A model generated the notes under the pieces. The model was not told the origin of the DNA, did no database searches, and saw only the letters and a program-made list of their open reading frames with translations. A stretch of DNA of 64,000 nucleotides from assembly GCA_963751105.1 (NCBI GenBank), contig CAVVTG010000002.1:1674001-1738000 (forward strand), written 5' to 3'. The DNA is from JACVRW01 sp963751105 (lineage in GTDB: Bacteria > Actinomycetota > Thermoleophilia > Solirubrobacterales > Thermoleophilaceae). Numbering within the stretch: position 1 is the first letter of the stretch; every line of letters starts with the position of its first letter. Positions 7,419 to 14,660 of the stretch are shown piece after piece. The translations under genes were made by a program, and so were the position numbers.

Positions 7419-8228
7419 TCAGCCGCCGACGTCCAGCGAGCCCCCGGGTTCCAGCGCCGCCACGCTGAGGCCGCGCGCCTCGGCGGCCGCTGCGAAGGCC
7501 GCGCCGGCGTCGCCGACCGGTCGGTAATGGCGATCGAGCCGGTACCCGTCGTAGTGCATCGGCACGACCGTCCGCGCGCCCAGGATCTCGCACGCCAGCG
7601 CCGCCTGCTCGGGATCCATCACGGCGGCGAGCGGGCTCGGGGGCTGGCGGTGCGGAAAGTCGATGACCGCTCCGTTGATGGGAGCGAAGACCACGTCGAA
7701 GGGCCCGCGGCGCATTCTCATGCGCCACCAGAACGCATGGAACATGGTGTCCCCGAGGTGAAGGATCCGGCACCCGTCGGCCTCCACCGCCCAGGAGACC
7801 TGAGGGTCACCCAGGCCGTCGACCGCCGGCAGGGCGGTGCAGCGGAAGGCCCCGGCGTCCACCGTCTCCCACGGCTCGCAGGTCCTCAGCTCGAGGCCGG
7901 TCCGCTCGAGCTCGGTGGCGGCCTGGACCAGCGCGAGCTCCTCCAGACCCTCGCCGCCTCCGGCGAGCGGCATAAGCACGGGCGCGTTCGGAGCCAGGGC
8001 GGCCGCGAGGGCGCCGGCGTCGGCGTGGTCGCGGTGAAGGTGGCTGACCAGGCCGGCCACGGCGCGGCCGGCGCTGACGGGCGCCACCACGGCCGGCACG
8101 TCCGCCTCCCGGCCGGCGTCGCCAAACGGCGCGAACGTGGCCGCGACATCGGACAGCGGATCGATGACCAGCGCCTCGTCACCGGCCTGGAGCTCCACCC
8201 CCGCCCATCCAAGCCACCGTGCGCGCAT
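7419..8228 (-). CDS. MBL-fold metal-dependent hydrolase (UlaG-like)
   Basis: A 269-residue metallo-beta-lactamase-fold enzyme. It opens RARWLGWAGVELQ, the usual first strand of UlaG-like hydrolases, followed by LVIDPLSD. The metal motif HxHxDH is present as SHLHRDHAD near residue 87, then LHLGDTMFH (Asp ligand) and the C-terminal VPMHYDGYR (His ligand). Such enzymes act on lactones, phosphoesters or other small molecules; the substrate is not readable. I chose ATG at 8228; GTG at 8237 is possible but abuts the operator. Likely controlled by the convergent TetR protein. Confidence 0.82.
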   Translation of the reverse strand: MRARWLGWAGVELQAGDEALVIDPLSDVAATFAPFGDAGREADVPAVVAPVSAGRAVAGLVSHLHRDHADAGALAAALAPNAPVLMPLAGGGEGLEELALVQAATELERTGLELRTCEPWETVDAGAFRCTALPAVDGLGDPQVSWAVEADGCRILHLGDTMFHAFWWRMRMRRGPFDVVFAPINGAVIDFPHRQPPSPLAAVMDPEQAALACEILGARTVVPMHYDGYRLDRHYRPVGDAGAAFAAAAEARGLSVAALEPGGSLDVGG

Positions 8229-8238
8229 GCCGGGCACG

Positions 8239-8260
8239 ATAGCGAACGCTTGTTTGTTAT
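8239..8260. promoter_or_regulatory. Operator upstream of the metallo-hydrolase (copy 2 of the TetR motif)
   Basis: On the minus strand this reads ATAACAAAC, AAGC, GTTCGCTAT, matching the site in front of the TetR gene at 17 of 22 positions. It is 10 bases from the ATG at 8228 and directly touches the alternative GTG. There is little room for a leader, so the transcript may be leaderless or the repressor may cover the start region. The motif was not noticed elsewhere in the window. Confidence 0.6.
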
Positions 8261-8283
8261 GTGGCCAAGGGCACGGCCACCGG

Positions 8284-9279
8284 CTAGAAGACCCGCGCGG
8301 CGATCTCCGCGGGAGCCGTGAACAGCTCCTTGAGCTCGTCGTCGAGCTTGACCAGGGTGACCGACGCTCCGGCCATGTCGAGCGAGGTGCAGTACTCGCC
8401 CACGTACGAGCGGCCGACCGAGATGCCGCGGTCGGCGAGCTGCTCGTGCGCGCGCCCGTAGAGGATGTAGAGCTCCGAGATGGGCGTGCCGCCGAGCCCG
8501 TTGATCATCAGGCTGACCTCGTCGCCGGACTCGTAGGGCAGGTCGGTGACCACGGCCTCGAGCATCTCGTCGATGAGCTCGTTGGCCGACTTGATCTTCT
8601 CCCGGCGCCGGCCCGGCTCGCCGTGGATGCCCACGCCCATCTCGACCTCGTCGTCCCCCAGCTCGAACAGCGGTGACCCCTTGGCCGGCGGTGTGCACGA
8701 CGTGAGGGCCATGCCCATCGAGCGCGTGACCGAGTTGACCCGCTCCCCGAGCGTCACCAGCGAGTCGAGGTCGTCGCCCCGCTCCGAGGCGGCCCCGAGG
8801 GCCTTGATGACGAAGAAGTTGCCGGCCACGCCGCGGCGCCCGACCGTGTAGGTGGAGTCCTTGACCGAGACGTCGTCGTCGACCACCACGGTGCCGACCT
8901 TCACGTCCTCCGCCTCGGCCAGCTCGCGGCCCATGTCGAAGGCCATCTTGTCGCCGGTGTAGTTGTTGATGATGTGGAGGACGCCCTTCTCGCTGTTGAG
9001 CAGCTTGGACGTCTCGTAGACGTAGTCGCTGGGCGGCGCGGCGAACACGTCCCCCGGGCAGGCGGCGTCGAGCATGCCGGGCCCGACCGCCATCACGTGT
9101 GCCGGCTCGTGGCCCGAGCCCGAGCCCTGGATGATCGAGACCTTGTCGTCGCTCGGCATGTCGGCGCGCATGATCAGGTTGTACTCGGGCACGTAGCGCA
9201 GCGTGTCCGGGTTGGCCAGGGCGATGCCCTTGCACATCTCGGGCACGAACTGCTGCGGGTCGTTCACGAACTTCTTCAC
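8284..9279 (-). CDS. dhaK: Dihydroxyacetone kinase-type subunit DhaK (pair 1)
   Basis: A 331-residue DhaK homologue, the subunit that binds a short ketose such as dihydroxyacetone covalently through a histidine. Substrate-site motifs are present: GSGSGHEPAHV (His near residue 54), NNYTGDKMAF (Asp) and GVGIHGEPG (covalent His near 216). It starts at GTG with an AAGGAGGA ribosome site 7 bases upstream; a longer in-frame start lacks such a site. It is the last gene of a six-gene operon and lies 29 bases after its DhaL. It differs clearly from the second DhaK in this window (26912-27910), so its substrate may differ; erythrulose or another ketose is possible. Confidence 0.85.
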   Translation of the reverse strand: MKKFVNDPQQFVPEMCKGIALANPDTLRYVPEYNLIMRADMPSDDKVSIIQGSGSGHEPAHVMAVGPGMLDAACPGDVFAAPPSDYVYETSKLLNSEKGVLHIINNYTGDKMAFDMGRELAEAEDVKVGTVVVDDDVSVKDSTYTVGRRGVAGNFFVIKALGAASERGDDLDSLVTLGERVNSVTRSMGMALTSCTPPAKGSPLFELGDDEVEMGVGIHGEPGRRREKIKSANELIDEMLEAVVTDLPYESGDEVSLMINGLGGTPISELYILYGRAHEQLADRGISVGRSYVGEYCTSLDMAGASVTLVKLDDELKELFTAPAEIAARVF

Positions 9280-9308
9280 GACACTCCTCCTTCGCCGGAG
9301 ATCCGGCG

Positions 9309-9953
9309 CTAGACGCTGGTGGGGCTCCACTCCTTGCTGACGCTCTCGAACAGGACCGCGACGCCCATCGCCCCGGCGTCGACCGAGTCCTGGCTGCGCT
9401 CGCCCGCGTAGGCCGCGCGTCCGCGCTTGGCCAGCATGGTCCTGGTGGCCTCGGCGCTCTCCCGGGCGGTGGCCGCCGCCGCGGTCAGCGCGTCCGAGGC
9501 GCCGGCCCCGTTGCCGAGCTCCTCCTCGAGCCTGTCGGTGGCGGGAATGAGCGAGTCGAGCAGCGTCTTGTCGCCGAGATCGGAGTTGCCGCGCTGCTTG
9601 ATCCCCTCGATCGCGGCGCGCAGAGCCGCCACCGCGTCGTCGGCGCCCGGATCGGGGCTGTCCTTGAGGGCGGTGCCGGCCCGCAGGAAGGCTGTGCCCC
9701 AGATCGGGCCCGACGTGCCGCCGATGCGGCTCGACAGGACGATGGCCGTCTTCTTCAACAGCCCGGACACGTCGTCGTACTCGAGGCTGTCCCAGTCCTC
9801 GAGCAGCTTGCCGAAGCCGCGGGCGAGGGAGTAGCCGAAGTCCCCGTCGCCGACCACGGCGTCGAGATCGGAGAAGTACTTCTCGTTCTCCAGCACCGCT
9901 TCGGCGATGGTCCGGACCAACCGCTCGGCGTCCGGCAGGGCAGCGTCGCTCAT
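9309..9953 (-). CDS. dhaL: DhaL-type kinase subunit (pair 1), atypical nucleotide motif
   Basis: A 214-residue DAK2/DhaL protein, the all-alpha nucleotide-binding subunit that phosphorylates the ketose held by DhaK. The Mg-binding aspartates are present in DAVVGDGDFGYSLARGF near residue 32, but the usual histidine after GDGD is Phe (canonical GDGDHG, as in the second DhaL here). Other motifs are normal: SSRIGGTSGPIWGTAFLRAG, NSDLGDKTLLDSLIPA and RGRAAYAGERSQDSVDAGA. Its ATG overlaps the HAD gene stop by four bases. The change near the nucleotide site may mark a different substrate or phosphoryl donor (inference). Confidence 0.83.
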   Translation of the reverse strand: MSDAALPDAERLVRTIAEAVLENEKYFSDLDAVVGDGDFGYSLARGFGKLLEDWDSLEYDDVSGLLKKTAIVLSSRIGGTSGPIWGTAFLRAGTALKDSPDPGADDAVAALRAAIEGIKQRGNSDLGDKTLLDSLIPATDRLEEELGNGAGASDALTAAAATARESAEATRTMLAKRGRAAYAGERSQDSVDAGAMGVAVLFESVSKEWSPTSV

Positions 9954-10738
9954 CTGACCTCCTGAGGGGCAGGGACCTGCAGGCAGGCCTGCAGGTCGTC
10001 CAGCGTGACGTACCGGCCGGGCTCGGCCGGGCTGTTGTTGGCGAGGACCTCCGTGGGCTCCTCGGGGTCGCCGAGGCTCGAGACCACCAGCACCGCCTCC
10101 GAGAAGTCCTCGCCGGCCGTGTAGCTGCTCACCGTGACCACGCAGCGCAGCCCCGCGCCCACCGCGGCGCGCAGGCCGTTGCTCGAGTCCTCGATGACGA
10201 TCGTCTCCGCCGGATCGGCGCCGGTGCGCTCGAGCGCCAGCGTGTAGATCGCGGGGTCCGGCTTCTTGGCCGGCACCACGTCGCCGGCGAGCACCTCGAA
10301 CCGGGCCGCCTTTTCCTCGCCGACCGCGTGCTCGAGCACACCGCGCACGGACGGCTCGGCCGAGGTGGAGGCCACGGCGAGCGTCCAGCCGGCCGCCAGG
10401 GCCTCGTCCACGATGCGGGCGATCCCCGGCCGGGCTGGCATCGCGCCCGACTCCACCCGCGCCTTGAAGGCCGCCGTCTTCACCCGGTGCCAGCCGGCCA
10501 GCAGCTCGCGCTGGCCCTCCGGATCGGCCGGCAACCCGTTCTCGCGCACGAAGTCGTCGGTCAGGAGCGAGGCCATGCGCTCCTTGCCCCCGCCGATCAG
10601 GAGCTTCTCGGCGTAGTCGTCGTCCGACCAGCGCACGGGCAGCCCCTCCTGCTCGAAGGTCTCGTTGAACGCCGGGAGGTGCCCGTAGCGCTCGGTGTCC
10701 GCCAGCACGCCGTCGCAGTCGAAGAAGAGAGCGGGCAT
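9950..10738 (-). CDS. HAD-superfamily phosphatase (CbbY/PGMB-like)
   Basis: A 262-residue HAD subfamily IA enzyme. Motif I is FFDCDGVLADTE at the N-terminus with a helical cap (residues 15-85). Motif II is AVASTSAEPS near 125, motif III is the Lys of VVPAKKPDPAIY near 163, and motif IV is IVIEDSSNGLRAA near 185. The FxxDGV(L/I)xDTE start resembles CbbY and beta-phosphoglucomutase-type phosphatases of sugar phosphates. It is inside the kinase/aldolase operon, overlapping the next gene by ATGA and sharing one base with the aldolase stop, so it probably dephosphorylates or repairs a sugar phosphate of that pathway (inference). Confidence 0.82.
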   Translation of the reverse strand: MPALFFDCDGVLADTERYGHLPAFNETFEQEGLPVRWSDDDYAEKLLIGGGKERMASLLTDDFVRENGLPADPEGQRELLAGWHRVKTAAFKARVESGAMPARPGIARIVDEALAAGWTLAVASTSAEPSVRGVLEHAVGEEKAARFEVLAGDVVPAKKPDPAIYTLALERTGADPAETIVIEDSSNGLRAAVGAGLRCVVTVSSYTAGEDFSEAVLVVSSLGDPEEPTEVLANNSPAEPGRYVTLDDLQACLQVPAPQEVR

Positions 10739-11607
10739 CAGGCGGCGACCGTGTTGGCGGCCTTGCCGGCAGAGCCGAAGATGCGCATGTGCTCGATGGC
10801 CATGGCCTTGACCGCCTCGCTCACGTGACGCAGCAGCGCCGGCGGGTCGTGCTTCGACGGGTTCTCCTCCAGGTACTCCCGATGGGAGTCGACGAACGCG
10901 ATCTTCAACGCGGTCGAGATGTTGACCTTGGCGCAGCCCCGCGCGATCAGATCCTGGAACTCCTCGGGCTCCAGGCCCGTGCCACCGTGCAGCACCATCG
11001 GGATCGGGCGCTGCTCGACCATCTCGGTCACCCGCTCGGGGGTGAGGTTCGGCCGCCCCGCGTAGAGCCCATGAGCCGTCCCGATGGCCGGCGCGAAGGC
11101 GTACACGCCGGTGTACTCGATGAACCTCACCGACACCTCGACCGGGTGGACCTGGCCCGCCTCGTCGGAGCCCACGTCGTCCTCCACGCCCTGGACGCTC
11201 TCGATCTCACCCTCCACGTCGGCGCCGTAGCCGCGTGCCTCCTTCACCACCTCGGCCGTCTGGTGGGTGTTCTCCTGGATGTCGAGGTGCGAGCCGTCGA
11301 ACAGCACCGAGTTCCAGCCGGTCTTGAGGCACGTGGTGGCCCATTCCCGCTCGGGACAGTGGTCGAGGTGGAGCGTGATGGGCACGGGGGCCGGATCGGC
11401 CATCGCGCGGAACATCGCGTACAGCGGCCCGGCCCCGATGGACTTCACCGTCTTGACGGACGTCTGCACGATCAACGGCGACTCGAGCTCCGTGGCAGCG
11501 TCGATCACCGCCTGCAGGCTGACCCCGTCCACCACGTTGAAGGCCGCCACCCCGTAGCGCTCCTCGAACGCCGGATCGAGAATGTCGCGGAAGGGGACGA
11601 CGGTCAT
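10738..11607 (-). CDS. Class II (metal-dependent) ketose-bisphosphate aldolase
   Basis: A 289-residue class II aldolase. Zinc ligands and phosphate-site motifs are visible: ITLHLDHCPE (HxDH) near residue 85, EGEIESVQGVEDD near 138, IGTAHGLYAG (His) near 184, VLHGGTGLEPEEF (His) near 213 and KVNISTALKIAF near 237. DHAP is a product for this family; the aldehyde partner and hence the real substrate (fructose-1,6-bisphosphate, tagatose-bisphosphate or another ketose phosphate) cannot be fixed. An open frame continues upstream by chance; the ATG at 11607 is right because it starts the aldolase fold and shares a base with the PPK2 stop. Confidence 0.88.
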   Translation of the reverse strand: MTVVPFRDILDPAFEERYGVAAFNVVDGVSLQAVIDAATELESPLIVQTSVKTVKSIGAGPLYAMFRAMADPAPVPITLHLDHCPEREWATTCLKTGWNSVLFDGSHLDIQENTHQTAEVVKEARGYGADVEGEIESVQGVEDDVGSDEAGQVHPVEVSVRFIEYTGVYAFAPAIGTAHGLYAGRPNLTPERVTEMVEQRPIPMVLHGGTGLEPEEFQDLIARGCAKVNISTALKIAFVDSHREYLEENPSKHDPPALLRHVSEAVKAMAIEHMRIFGSAGKAANTVAA

Positions 11608-12413
11608 CAGTACCTGTCCGGGACGAAGGTCTGCTCGGCCATCGGCGGGCGTACGTAGCCGTCGTCGGGGCCGCGCTCCGGCAGCTCGAGCGGCGGTGGC
11701 GTGAGGTCCTCGTAGTCCACCATCGAGAGCAGGTGGGAGATGCAGTTGAGCCGCGCGCGCCGCTTGTCGTCGGCCTCGACGACGTACCAGGGGGCGTGCT
11801 TGAGGTCGGTGTGGCGGAACATCTCGTCCTTGCTGCGCGAGTAGTCGACCCAGCGGGCGCGCGACTCGAGGTCCATCGGGCTCAGCTTCCAGCGGCGCAT
11901 CGGGTCGTGCACGCGAGCCTGGAAGCGCCGCTCCTGCTCCTCGTCCGAGACCGAGAACCAGTATTTGATCAACAGGGTCCCCGACCGCACGAGCATTCGC
12001 TCGAACTCGGGGCAGGAGCGCATGAACTCCTGGTACTCCTCCTCGGTGCAGAAGCCCATCACGCGTTCCACGCCGGCGCGGTTGTACCAGGACCGGTCGA
12101 ACAGGACGATCTCCCCCGCGGCGGGCAGGTGCGCCACGTAGCGCTGGAAGTACCACTGCGTCTTCTCGCGTTCGGTCGGCGCCGGGAGCGCCACCACGCG
12201 GCAGGTGCGCGGGTTGGTGCGCTCGGCGATGCGCTTGATCACGCCGCCCTTGCCCGCGGCGTCGCGGCCCTCGAAGATGACCACGATCTTCAGGCCCTCG
12301 GCCTTGACGTACTCCTGCATGAGCACGAGCTCACGCTGAAGCCGCTGGAGCTCCTTGTCGAACTCCTTGCGCGGCAGCTTCTTGTGCGCGGACGCCCCGT
12401 TGTCCTTGGTCAT
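11607..12413 (-). CDS. ppk2: Polyphosphate kinase 2 (PPK2)
   Basis: A 268-residue PPK2 family enzyme that moves phosphate between polyphosphate and nucleotides. The Walker A motif is IFEGRDAAGKGGVIKR near residue 50, the Walker B region is IVLFDRSWYNRAGVERVMGF near 115, and the arginine-rich lid module is present (RFQARVHDPMRRWKLSPMDL), followed by APWYVVEADDKRRARLNCI. The length fits single-domain class I PPK2. Class (ATP- or GTP-forming) cannot be assigned. Being embedded with one-base overlaps between an AGPS-like oxidase and an aldolase is unusual and suggests it supplies or consumes nucleotide for this operon (inference). Confidence 0.9.
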   Translation of the reverse strand: MTKDNGASAHKKLPRKEFDKELQRLQRELVLMQEYVKAEGLKIVVIFEGRDAAGKGGVIKRIAERTNPRTCRVVALPAPTEREKTQWYFQRYVAHLPAAGEIVLFDRSWYNRAGVERVMGFCTEEEYQEFMRSCPEFERMLVRSGTLLIKYWFSVSDEEQERRFQARVHDPMRRWKLSPMDLESRARWVDYSRSKDEMFRHTDLKHAPWYVVEADDKRRARLNCISHLLSMVDYEDLTPPPLELPERGPDDGYVRPPMAEQTFVPDRY

Positions 12414-14128
12414 CAGGCCTCCCCCCTCGATGCCATTCCCGGAACCTCGGGCCGGAATCCGTCCGGCGACACGATCTTGCCCGGATTGAGGTTCGCCCCT
12501 GGATCGATTCCCTCGAGCAGCGCGCGCACCATCTCCACCCCGGGCCCCGAGATGTCCTCCTCCAGCCAGCGCGCGTGCTCGGTCCCGACCGCGTGGTGGT
12601 GCGAGAGCGTGGCCCCCGAATCGATGAAGGTCTGCTGGATGGCCGACTTGACGACGTCGTATTCGTCTATCGGCTCGCGTGTCCCCGAGGGCGTGAGCGC
12701 GAAGGTGAAGTAGAGGCAGGCTCCGGCGTGGTAGGAGTGCGAGAGATGGCACATCACGTACCCGGGCACGCCGAGATCGGCGAACGACCCGCGGGCCGCC
12801 GCCATCACGTTCTCGTAGAGGGCGGGCAGGACGCTCCAGGGCGCGGAGGTCTCGGACACGTCGGCCAGCGCCCCGCGGTCGAGCAGATAGTCCCGGATGT
12901 AGGGCGTGTCGAACTTCTTCTGGTCGTATAGCGCGCCGGGACTGGTGCCGACGCACAGGCCGCCGTGGCGGCTGACGATCTTGCCCGCGAGCTTTCGCTG
13001 CCTCGACACGTGGCCCTTCGTGCCCTCGTAGCCGATGAACGACAGGCACATCTGCCCGAGATCGAAGTTGCGCCGCCTGGTCAGGTAGGTGGACAGCGCC
13101 TTCGACTTGATCCGGTCGAGCCGCGAATCGGCCTGCTTGGTCGAGAACGAGAACGCGGTCTCGTACGCGTCGGACACACGGGTCACCGACGGCGCCGCCT
13201 CGCTGGCGGCCATGTCGCGCATGGCGGCGAGACCGTCGGCCCAGGTGGGGAACAGGTAGCCGAGGATCGTGCGCTGCTCGGGCAGGCGGTGGACGTGCAC
13301 GGTCGCCTCGGTGATCACCCCGAGCCGGCCCTCGCTGCCCAGCACCATCTCGCGCACGCTGGGACCGGTGGAGGTGCTCGGCACCGGGCGCGTGGCCATC
13401 ATCCCCGAGGGCGTGGCCATCCGGACCGCTCGGGTGAGGTCGGCCACGTCCCCGTACATGTCGGACTGCATGCCCGAGGAGCGCGTGGCTATCCAGCCGC
13501 CCAGCGTGGAGTGGGCGAAGCTGTCGGGGAAGTGGCCCAGGGTCCAGCCCCGCGCGTTGAGCTGCTCCTCGAGCTGCGGGCCGAGCACACCGGCCTGAAC
13601 GCGGGCCATCCGCGACTCGGCGTCCACCGACAGCACCCGGTCCAGGGAGCCGAGGTCGACGGAGATGATCGGGCGCGTCTCCTCGGCCGAGGCCTCGAGG
13701 CTGCCCGAGATGTTCGTCCCCCCGCCGAAAGGGATGAGGACGGCGTCGGCGTCGAGCGCGGCCCGGAGCACACCCTCGACCGCCTCTTCGTCGGCCGGAT
13801 GGACGACGGCGTCGGGAACGCGGCCGACGTCGCCGGCCCGATGGCGAACCAGGTCGCGCAGGCTCTTGCCGCGAGCGTGGACCAGGCGGTCGAGGGCATC
13901 GGTCGAGACCCGCTCCGCGCCGGCGGCCTCCTCGAGCGCGGTCAGCAGGGCCGCCGGCAGCGACGACTCGGGAATGCTCAGCTCATCGAAGCCGGCCGGC
14001 CGCGAGGCCGGGCGCTCTACGTCGATGGCCAAGTGCTGCTGCAGGAAGGGACCGAGGGCGGGCTTGTCGCGATGGCTGAACGAGACGCCCTCGTCGCCCC
14101 AGCCCCACCACTTCATCCGCTCGGCCAT
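12413..14128 (-). CDS. AGPS-like FAD-binding oxidase (alkyl-DHAP synthase family)
   Basis: A 571-residue FAD-linked enzyme of the VAO/PCMH fold. The start MKWWGWGD resembles the WNGWGY start of alkyl-dihydroxyacetonephosphate synthases. FAD-binding motifs are IPFGGGTNISGSLE near residue 137, HFPDSFAHSTLGGWIATRSS near 202 and GSEGRLGVITEATVHVH near 255. The C-terminal half has ACLYFTFALTPSG and the histidine triad TLSHHHAVG, matching the catalytic Tyr and HHH of animal AGPS; glycolate and lactate oxidases usually have GEHGVG there. Alkyl-DHAP formation (ether lipid synthesis) is therefore possible, but many bacterial homologues have unknown activity. First gene of the six-gene operon. Confidence 0.82.
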   Translation of the reverse strand: MAERMKWWGWGDEGVSFSHRDKPALGPFLQQHLAIDVERPASRPAGFDELSIPESSLPAALLTALEEAAGAERVSTDALDRLVHARGKSLRDLVRHRAGDVGRVPDAVVHPADEEAVEGVLRAALDADAVLIPFGGGTNISGSLEASAEETRPIISVDLGSLDRVLSVDAESRMARVQAGVLGPQLEEQLNARGWTLGHFPDSFAHSTLGGWIATRSSGMQSDMYGDVADLTRAVRMATPSGMMATRPVPSTSTGPSVREMVLGSEGRLGVITEATVHVHRLPEQRTILGYLFPTWADGLAAMRDMAASEAAPSVTRVSDAYETAFSFSTKQADSRLDRIKSKALSTYLTRRRNFDLGQMCLSFIGYEGTKGHVSRQRKLAGKIVSRHGGLCVGTSPGALYDQKKFDTPYIRDYLLDRGALADVSETSAPWSVLPALYENVMAAARGSFADLGVPGYVMCHLSHSYHAGACLYFTFALTPSGTREPIDEYDVVKSAIQQTFIDSGATLSHHHAVGTEHARWLEEDISGPGVEMVRALLEGIDPGANLNPGKIVSPDGFRPEVPGMASRGEA

Positions 14129-14144
14129 GGGCTCCCGGAGTCGC

Positions 14145-14624
14145 TCAGCCCACGAGGACCGCGGTTATCCGGGCGGCTTCGGCGTCGGGGATCTCCACGA
14201 CGACGAGCACCTTGCCGTCGTGCAGGGCGGCCACGTCCCGCTTGGCGGTGGACTCGTCGAGACCGATGTCGACGAGCAGCCGCGTGAGACGGCGGTGACC
14301 GGCGACCATCATGCGCTCCACGCCGTCCGGATAGCTCGTGACGTAATCGGTGTCGGAGTCGCCGAAGCTTCCCCCGCGGTGCGCCCTTCCGGCGAACTCA
14401 CCGGTGGAGCTTCCCTGCGGCACCGGGCCGCCGGCGAACTCGCCCACCGGGGCGCCGGCCTCGGTCGTGCCGCCGAACTCGCCGACCGGCTGGTCGCGCG
14501 CGTCCCGCAGCACCTCGCCGGACACCACCAAGACATCCTCTCCGGGCACCCCCGCAGCGAGCGCCGCGTCGACGGCGACGCGCGCTTCCTCGTGCGTGGG
14601 ATACGACAGGCAGACAGCAGCCAC
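14145..14624 (-). CDS. YflT-like (general stress protein 17M-type) domain protein
   Basis: A 159-residue protein. The N-terminal strand-helix unit (CLSYPTHEEARVAVDAALAA, EDVLVVSGEV) and the C-terminal unit (RRLTRLLVDIGLDESTAKRD, DGKVLVVVEIPDAEAA) resemble the two halves of YflT/general stress protein 17M domains. Between them are three short repeats, PVGEFGGT, PVGEFAGG and STGEFAGR (about residues 46-78). AAGGAGGAG lies just upstream of the start. A perfect 12-base palindrome is 25 bases upstream and may be its operator. Family assignment is from overall pattern and is not firm. Confidence 0.6.
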   Translation of the reverse strand: MAAVCLSYPTHEEARVAVDAALAAGVPGEDVLVVSGEVLRDARDQPVGEFGGTTEAGAPVGEFAGGPVPQGSSTGEFAGRAHRGGSFGDSDTDYVTSYPDGVERMMVAGHRRLTRLLVDIGLDESTAKRDVAALHDGKVLVVVEIPDAEAARITAVLVG

Positions 14625-14648
14625 GACTCCTCCTTCGTCGGGGATGAC

Positions 14649-14660
14649 GACTGTACAGTC
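14649..14660. promoter_or_regulatory. Perfect 12-base palindrome GACTGTACAGTC
   Basis: The palindrome is in the 34-base gap between the SDR gene and the YflT-like gene, just before the latter's ribosome binding site. It also contains TACAGT, which could serve as a -10 box in either direction. Position suggests an operator or promoter element for the YflT-like gene. Identity of the binding protein is unknown; a LexA-like or GntR-like reading is not supported by any consensus I can match confidently. Confidence 0.4.

Noticed and set aside
11608..12156. Open frame extending the aldolase upstream by about 180 codons
   Set aside because: It lies antiparallel in register within ppk2, has Arg/Pro-rich composition and no domain, and the aldolase fold starts at the ATG at 11607 coupled to the ppk2 stop.
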